From JAUXEH01 sp965602945 (GTDB lineage Bacteria > Acidobacteriota > Aminicenantia > Aminicenantales > Aminicenantaceae), in contig CBFDBC010000142.1 in assembly GCA_965602945.1 (NCBI GenBank), positions 1 to 10,034 of the forward strand: 10,034 bases of DNA, written 5' to 3'. The notes beneath the pieces are model-generated. The model was not told the DNA's origin. It did no database searches and worked only from the letters and a program-made list of their open reading frames with translations. The translations under genes were made by a program, and so were the position numbers. Shown here one piece after another: positions 6,485 through 10,034 of the stretch; position 1 is the stretch's first letter; each line of letters starts with the position of its first letter.

Positions 6485-7411
6485 ATGATCACGGCTGATC
6501 AACTGTTCACCCGGGCCCAACCCCGAAGCTTCTGGGGAAGGGTTCTCCAATTCCCTATCCTGAGGATTTTCATCGCCGCTTTATTCATGCTGCCTTATCT
6601 ATTGTTTCACAACCGGGTCATTGGTGACCTGCTGGCCTCCTATGCAGGGCCGCACCGATCCCTGCTGCTTTGTGCCGACATTCTCGTGACCCTCGGTATC
6701 ATGTTGTGGCTGTACCGACTGTATGCGAGGTGGATAGAAAAACGGGAGGCCCATGAAATATCCCTGAAAAACAGCCTCCCGGAATTGGGTGCAGGCTATC
6801 TGATATCATTTTTCCTGGTCGGGGGAATGGTCCTGCTGCTCGTGGTGCTGGGGTATTACAGCATCATCGAAACAGGCACTTTGCGGGTCGTGTTCGATTC
6901 CCTGTTCCGTTTCGGGATCGGCGCCTTCCTGCAGGTTCTGTTTTTCCGGCTCATCCTGTTCCGGCTCGGGGAGGAACTTCTGGGGACCTGGCTGGCCTGG
7001 GTGGGGACGGCCGCCGTGTTCGGGATCGCGCATGCGGGGAACGAGAATGCAACATTGTGGACGACCACGGCGCTTATCCTTGGTGACATCCTGCTCATAA
7101 GCGCCTTCATTTACACGCGGAGGCTGTGGCTGGTCTGGGGGATGCATGCCGGGTGGAATTTTTTCCAGGACGGGATCTTCGGCATGTCCAACTCCGGGAT
7201 ATCTTCCTTTGAGAGCTGGATCACGCCGAATATTGACGGCCCTGCCTGGATAACCGGGGGGGCCTTCGGCATCGAGGCGTCGGTTATAGCTTTGGCTGCC
7301 TCGGTGAGCGTCGGCCTGATCATCTTGAACAGGGCCGTCAAGAGAGGCCAGATCGTCAGGCCCCTCTGGAAGCGGTCAAGGACCAACGCTCCGGCATCAC
7401 CCGCCGCATAG
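6485..7411 (+). CDS. CPBP-family (CAAX protease-like) membrane protein lacking the catalytic Glu pair
   Basis: This 308-residue, very hydrophobic protein has about seven or eight predicted membrane helices. It matches the CPBP/ABI (Rce1-like) intramembrane metalloprotease family in its C-terminal half. The conserved core from about 146 to 230 is recognisable: a GAF...FR helix, LGTW, FGIAH (179-183), a GNxNATLW segment, TRRLWL, HAGWN (221-225) and GIFG. The family's first motif, EExxxR, reads QVLFFR here (Gln150, Val151, Arg155), so both expected catalytic glutamates are missing. His183 and the HxxxN motif remain. It could be an inactive protease retained as a binding or assembly protein, or a family member using other residues; Glu163-Glu164 downstream are in a different helix position. 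A good Shine-Dalgarno (GGAGGT, 6474-6479) precedes the ATG. It is divergent from the rescue factor and followed by its own intergenic gap. Family is fairly sure; function is unknown. Confidence 0.82.
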   Translation: MITADQLFTRAQPRSFWGRVLQFPILRIFIAALFMLPYLLFHNRVIGDLLASYAGPHRSLLLCADILVTLGIMLWLYRLYARWIEKREAHEISLKNSLPELGAGYLISFFLVGGMVLLLVVLGYYSIIETGTLRVVFDSLFRFGIGAFLQVLFFRLILFRLGEELLGTWLAWVGTAAVFGIAHAGNENATLWTTTALILGDILLISAFIYTRRLWLVWGMHAGWNFFQDGIFGMSNSGISSFESWITPNIDGPAWITGGAFGIEASVIALAASVSVGLIILNRAVKRGQIVRPLWKRSRTNAPASPAA

Positions 7412-7431
7412 CACTCCCCAACCACCGCGCC

Positions 7432-7450
7432 GGGCCTTCAGGCCTCTCTT
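7432..7450 (+). terminator. Weak hairpin after the CPBP gene
   Basis: GGGCC and GGCCT flank a TTCA loop (four GC pairs plus a G-T wobble), followed by a pyrimidine-rich CTCTT rather than a true T-run. It lies 21 bases past the stop codon and before a probable promoter, a sensible place for a terminator, but the structure is short. Confidence 0.3.
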
Positions 7451-7480
7451 GAACAACGTCCATCCCCTATGACTGCTGAA

Positions 7481-7509
7481 TTGACTGGAAGGAAGATTTC
7501 TTATAAACT
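7481..7509 (+). promoter_or_regulatory. Probable sigma-70-type promoter of the M14 peptidase gene
   Basis: TTGACT (7481-7486) is one base from the -35 consensus. It pairs with TAAACT (7504-7509) at 17 bases, or with the better TATAAA (7502-7507) at a short 15 bases. The stretch is noticeably AT-rich compared with the surrounding sequence and ends about 44 bases before the chosen ATG, leaving room for a short leader with the ribosome site. Confidence 0.5.
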
Positions 7510-7552
7510 CATTTTTCTCCGCATTCCGACGGAGGATTTAAAGGAAAAAACC

Positions 7553-9196
7553 ATGAAAAGAAATACCGTGATCAGCATTCTTGTTGTATCGGTGGTTTTT
7601 CTAGGCGGCTTATCTGTCCGCGCCGCTCAGGAAAAGTCCCCGCTGACCGTTGCCGAGGAGAGTGATTTCACGGCAACGTCGCGTTATGTCGATGTCATTG
7701 AGTTCATCCGCAAGATGCAGGCGCAGAGCACGCTGATCCGGGTGGAAACCATGCTGAGGAGCCCGGAGGGCCGCGAGATCCCGTTGGTGATCATCGGCGA
7801 TCCGGTGCCGTCTTCGCCGCTGGACCTTCGCAATGACGACCGTGCGGTGGTCTACATCCAGGGAAACATCCACGCCGGCGAGGTGGAAGGCAAAGAGGCA
7901 TCGCTCATGCTCCTCCGCGACATCCTGCAGCAGAAAAAGCCTCCGTATCTGGACAGGCTGGTGATCCTCTTCTGTCCCATCTTCAACGCCGATGGAAACG
8001 AAAAGATAAGCCCCGACAACCGGCGTGGCCAGGACGGCCCGGAGCAGGGGGTAGGCGTCCGCACCAACGGTCAAAACCTGGACCTGAACCGGGACAGCAT
8101 GAAGATGGAGAGCCCGGAGCTCCAGGGCCTGATACAGAACGTGCTGCTGCGCTGGGACCCTGTGATCCTGGTCGACTGCCACACCACCAACGGTTCCTAC
8201 CATGAAGAGCCGGTCACCTACTCGTGGCCGCTCAATCCCAACGGCAGCACGGCCATCCTCACCTACATGCGTGACACCATGATGCCGGCGCTGCAGAAGC
8301 ATATGAAAGACAAATATGACACCCTGGGCATCCCCTACGGCAACTTCATGGGCCGAGAGATGAACGGCTGGCGGACGTTCAGCCACCAGCCGCGTTTCGT
8401 CACCAACTATGTGGGGCTGCGCAATCGTATGTCGATCCTGATCGAGAACTACTCCCATGCCCCTTTCAAGACCCGGGTCCTGGGCAACTACTTCTATGTG
8501 AAGTCCATCCTGGACTACTGTTATGAAAAACGGGACGCCATCCGGACGCTCATCGGGGACGCCGATCTGGCCACGGTCAAGCGGGGCTTGGGCCCAACGG
8601 AACAGGATACCTTCGCCGTGGAATTCGAGGTCAAGCCCCTCAAGGATCCGGTCACCATCCTGGGATACGAGATGGAGATCGAGGAAAGAGAGGGAGCCCG
8701 TCCCCGTATGCGCAGAACCGACAAGACGAAGACCTACACCATCCCCTATCACGCCGACTTCCAGCCCAAACGATCCGTGGCCTATCCGGCCGCCTACCTG
8801 ATCGAGCTGCAGGTGCCGGAAGTCCTGGAAAAACTTGTACGGCACGGGATCGTGGTGGAGAGGCTCCTTGAGCCGGTCAGCCTGGAGGTGGAATCCTTCC
8901 AGGTCGCGGAGCTCAAGGGGGCCGAGCGCCTCTATCAGGGGCACTACATGAACACCGTCACGGGGGAGTACAAGACGGAGCCCCGGGAGTTCGGTGCCGG
9001 GACCCTGGTGGTCCGGACGGCCCAGCCCCTGGCGAGCCTGGCCTCTTATCTCCTGGAACCGGAGAGCGACGACGGTCTTTTGGTCTGGAACTACTTCGAC
9101 CGCTACCTCGTTCCCCAGTGGAGCAGGGCGCCCCAGACCTACCCTGTGCACAAGCTCTACTCGCCGCAGCCCCTGGTCACCAAGATCATTCGCTAG
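7553..9196 (+). CDS. Secreted M14-family zinc carboxypeptidase-like protein
   Basis: The 547-residue precursor opens with a typical Sec signal: Lys-Arg, a hydrophobic core at about 6-20, and a likely cleavage after VRA or VRAA (near 24-25). The M14 catalytic domain follows. Zinc ligands His107 and Glu110 lie in GNIHAGE, the substrate-binding NLDLNRD is at 175-181, and the third zinc ligand His210 is in DCHTTNG. IENYSH supplies the probable catalytic Glu298. NADGNE (145-150) is another family block. Residues from about 340 on form a C-terminal region of roughly 200 residues that I cannot assign to a domain. It probably trims peptides outside the cytoplasm; the substrate is unknown. I prefer the ATG at 7553, which has AAGGA (7541-7545) 7 bases upstream and puts the signal peptide at the start. 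The in-frame ATG at 7469 adds 28 residues and lies before the promoter. terC follows 14 bases later, so the two may share a transcript. Confidence 0.88.
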   Translation: MKRNTVISILVVSVVFLGGLSVRAAQEKSPLTVAEESDFTATSRYVDVIEFIRKMQAQSTLIRVETMLRSPEGREIPLVIIGDPVPSSPLDLRNDDRAVVYIQGNIHAGEVEGKEASLMLLRDILQQKKPPYLDRLVILFCPIFNADGNEKISPDNRRGQDGPEQGVGVRTNGQNLDLNRDSMKMESPELQGLIQNVLLRWDPVILVDCHTTNGSYHEEPVTYSWPLNPNGSTAILTYMRDTMMPALQKHMKDKYDTLGIPYGNFMGREMNGWRTFSHQPRFVTNYVGLRNRMSILIENYSHAPFKTRVLGNYFYVKSILDYCYEKRDAIRTLIGDADLATVKRGLGPTEQDTFAVEFEVKPLKDPVTILGYEMEIEEREGARPRMRRTDKTKTYTIPYHADFQPKRSVAYPAAYLIELQVPEVLEKLVRHGIVVERLLEPVSLEVESFQVAELKGAERLYQGHYMNTVTGEYKTEPREFGAGTLVVRTAQPLASLASYLLEPESDDGLLVWNYFDRYLVPQWSRAPQTYPVHKLYSPQPLVTKIIR

Positions 9197-9199
9197 GTC

Positions 9200-9203
9200 G
9201 GAG
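9200..9203 (+). promoter_or_regulatory. Shine-Dalgarno deciding the terC start
   Basis: GGAG stands 7 bases before ATG 9211. This supports the start after the end of the peptidase gene rather than an in-frame ATG at 9118 inside it, which would add a 31-residue non-membrane leader not seen in TerC proteins. Confidence 0.65.
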
Positions 9204-9210
9204 CGCAAAA

Positions 9211-9954
<744 letters not shown>

Positions 9955-9962
9955 TCCCGGAA

Positions 9963-9992
9963 GGGGCGGCGCGGCTAGCCGTCCTGCTTTTT
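9963..9992 (+). terminator. Rho-independent terminator after terC
   Basis: GGGCGGC (9964-9970) pairs with GCCGTCC (9978-9984) through seven pairs including one G-T wobble, around a seven-base loop. The stem is followed closely by TGC and five T (9988-9992). It starts 9 bases after the terC stop, ideal for ending that transcript. Confidence 0.8.
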
Positions 9993-10034
9993 CAGGGATG
10001 AAAAGAGGAGAAAGACACCGATCAGGATCAGGAT
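9975..10034 (-). CDS. Possible C-terminal end of a convergent membrane protein, partial
   Basis: Reading the minus strand from the window edge gives an open frame of 19 residues to a TAG (complement of 9975-9977). The sequence is strongly hydrophobic (Ile/Leu/Gly/Val/Phe), then Ser-Ser-Leu-Lys-Lys-Gln-Asp-Gly, as expected for a final membrane helix with a short positively charged tail. Its last codons overlap the terC terminator hairpin, a compact tail-to-tail arrangement. The piece is too short to identify, and a chance frame cannot be excluded. Confidence 0.4.
   Translation of the reverse strand: MLILIGVFLLFSSLKKQDG

Noticed and set aside
6409..6492. Longer N-terminus for the GGQ protein starting at 6492
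   Set aside because: It would cross the divergent gene's start and the shared intergenic region. GGGAGGG lies just before the ATG at 6408.
7610..9208. A 532-codon minus-strand open frame opposite the M14 peptidase
   Set aside because: It mirrors a well-supported secreted peptidase gene. Its product has a shadow-like His/Val/Asp/Arg composition and no recognisable domain.
9998..10034. A short plus-strand frame starting ATG-AAA at 9998 and running off the edge
   Set aside because: It starts a few bases after the terminator T-run without a promoter or spaced ribosome site. The minus strand gives a more protein-like hydrophobic end.
10020..10034. Short direct repeat GATCAG GATCAG GAT at the right edge
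   Set aside because: Only about two units. It is explained by alternating Ile/Leu codons of the possible minus-strand membrane helix.

Overview
The window looks like a piece of chromosome from a GC-rich, Gram-negative-type bacterium. The order (tail of an unidentified gene)-folP-cdaA-cdaR-glmM-pdxJ, tightly packed on one strand, resembles the arrangement I know from deltaproteobacteria in the broad sense (Desulfobacterota and relatives), where ftsH usually lies just before folP. This placement is an inference from gene order and protein character, not from a marker gene. I see no phage, insertion sequence, CRISPR array, tRNA or rRNA.

Bases 1-4661 are a conserved housekeeping operon. The Lys/Ala/Pro-rich end of an upstream protein overlaps folP (folate synthesis) by a GTGA junction. 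folP overlaps cdaA (cyclic di-AMP synthase), which is followed after 2 bases by cdaR (YbbR-domain partner), then glmM (amino-sugar precursor for the cell wall) and pdxJ (vitamin B6 synthesis). CdaA, CdaR and GlmM form a known functional trio: cyclic di-AMP production is tuned by the other two and linked to envelope precursor supply. An M20-type amidohydrolase (4704-5936, TTG start) follows on the same strand. It sits where many relatives carry acpS.

Bases 5937-10034 are a looser set of single genes. A minus-strand, stand-alone GGQ release-factor-like protein, probably a ribosome-rescue factor, faces the amidohydrolase. It is divergent from a membrane protein of the CPBP (CAAX protease/bacteriocin-processing) family. 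Then come a secreted M14 zinc carboxypeptidase-like protein with its own probable promoter and a TerC-family membrane transporter. A good rho-independent hairpin follows terC. The right edge seems to hold the last codons of a convergent membrane protein.

No clear new multi-gene system is visible. The observations most worth checking are residue changes in otherwise well-conserved proteins. The CPBP protein has Gln-Val where the family has its catalytic Glu-Glu pair. CdaA has Arg-His-Leu where the family has Arg-His-Arg. PdxJ has Gly-Phe where Gly-His is usual. The release-factor-like protein is also notable for resembling the mitochondrial rescue factor MTRFR more than ArfB.
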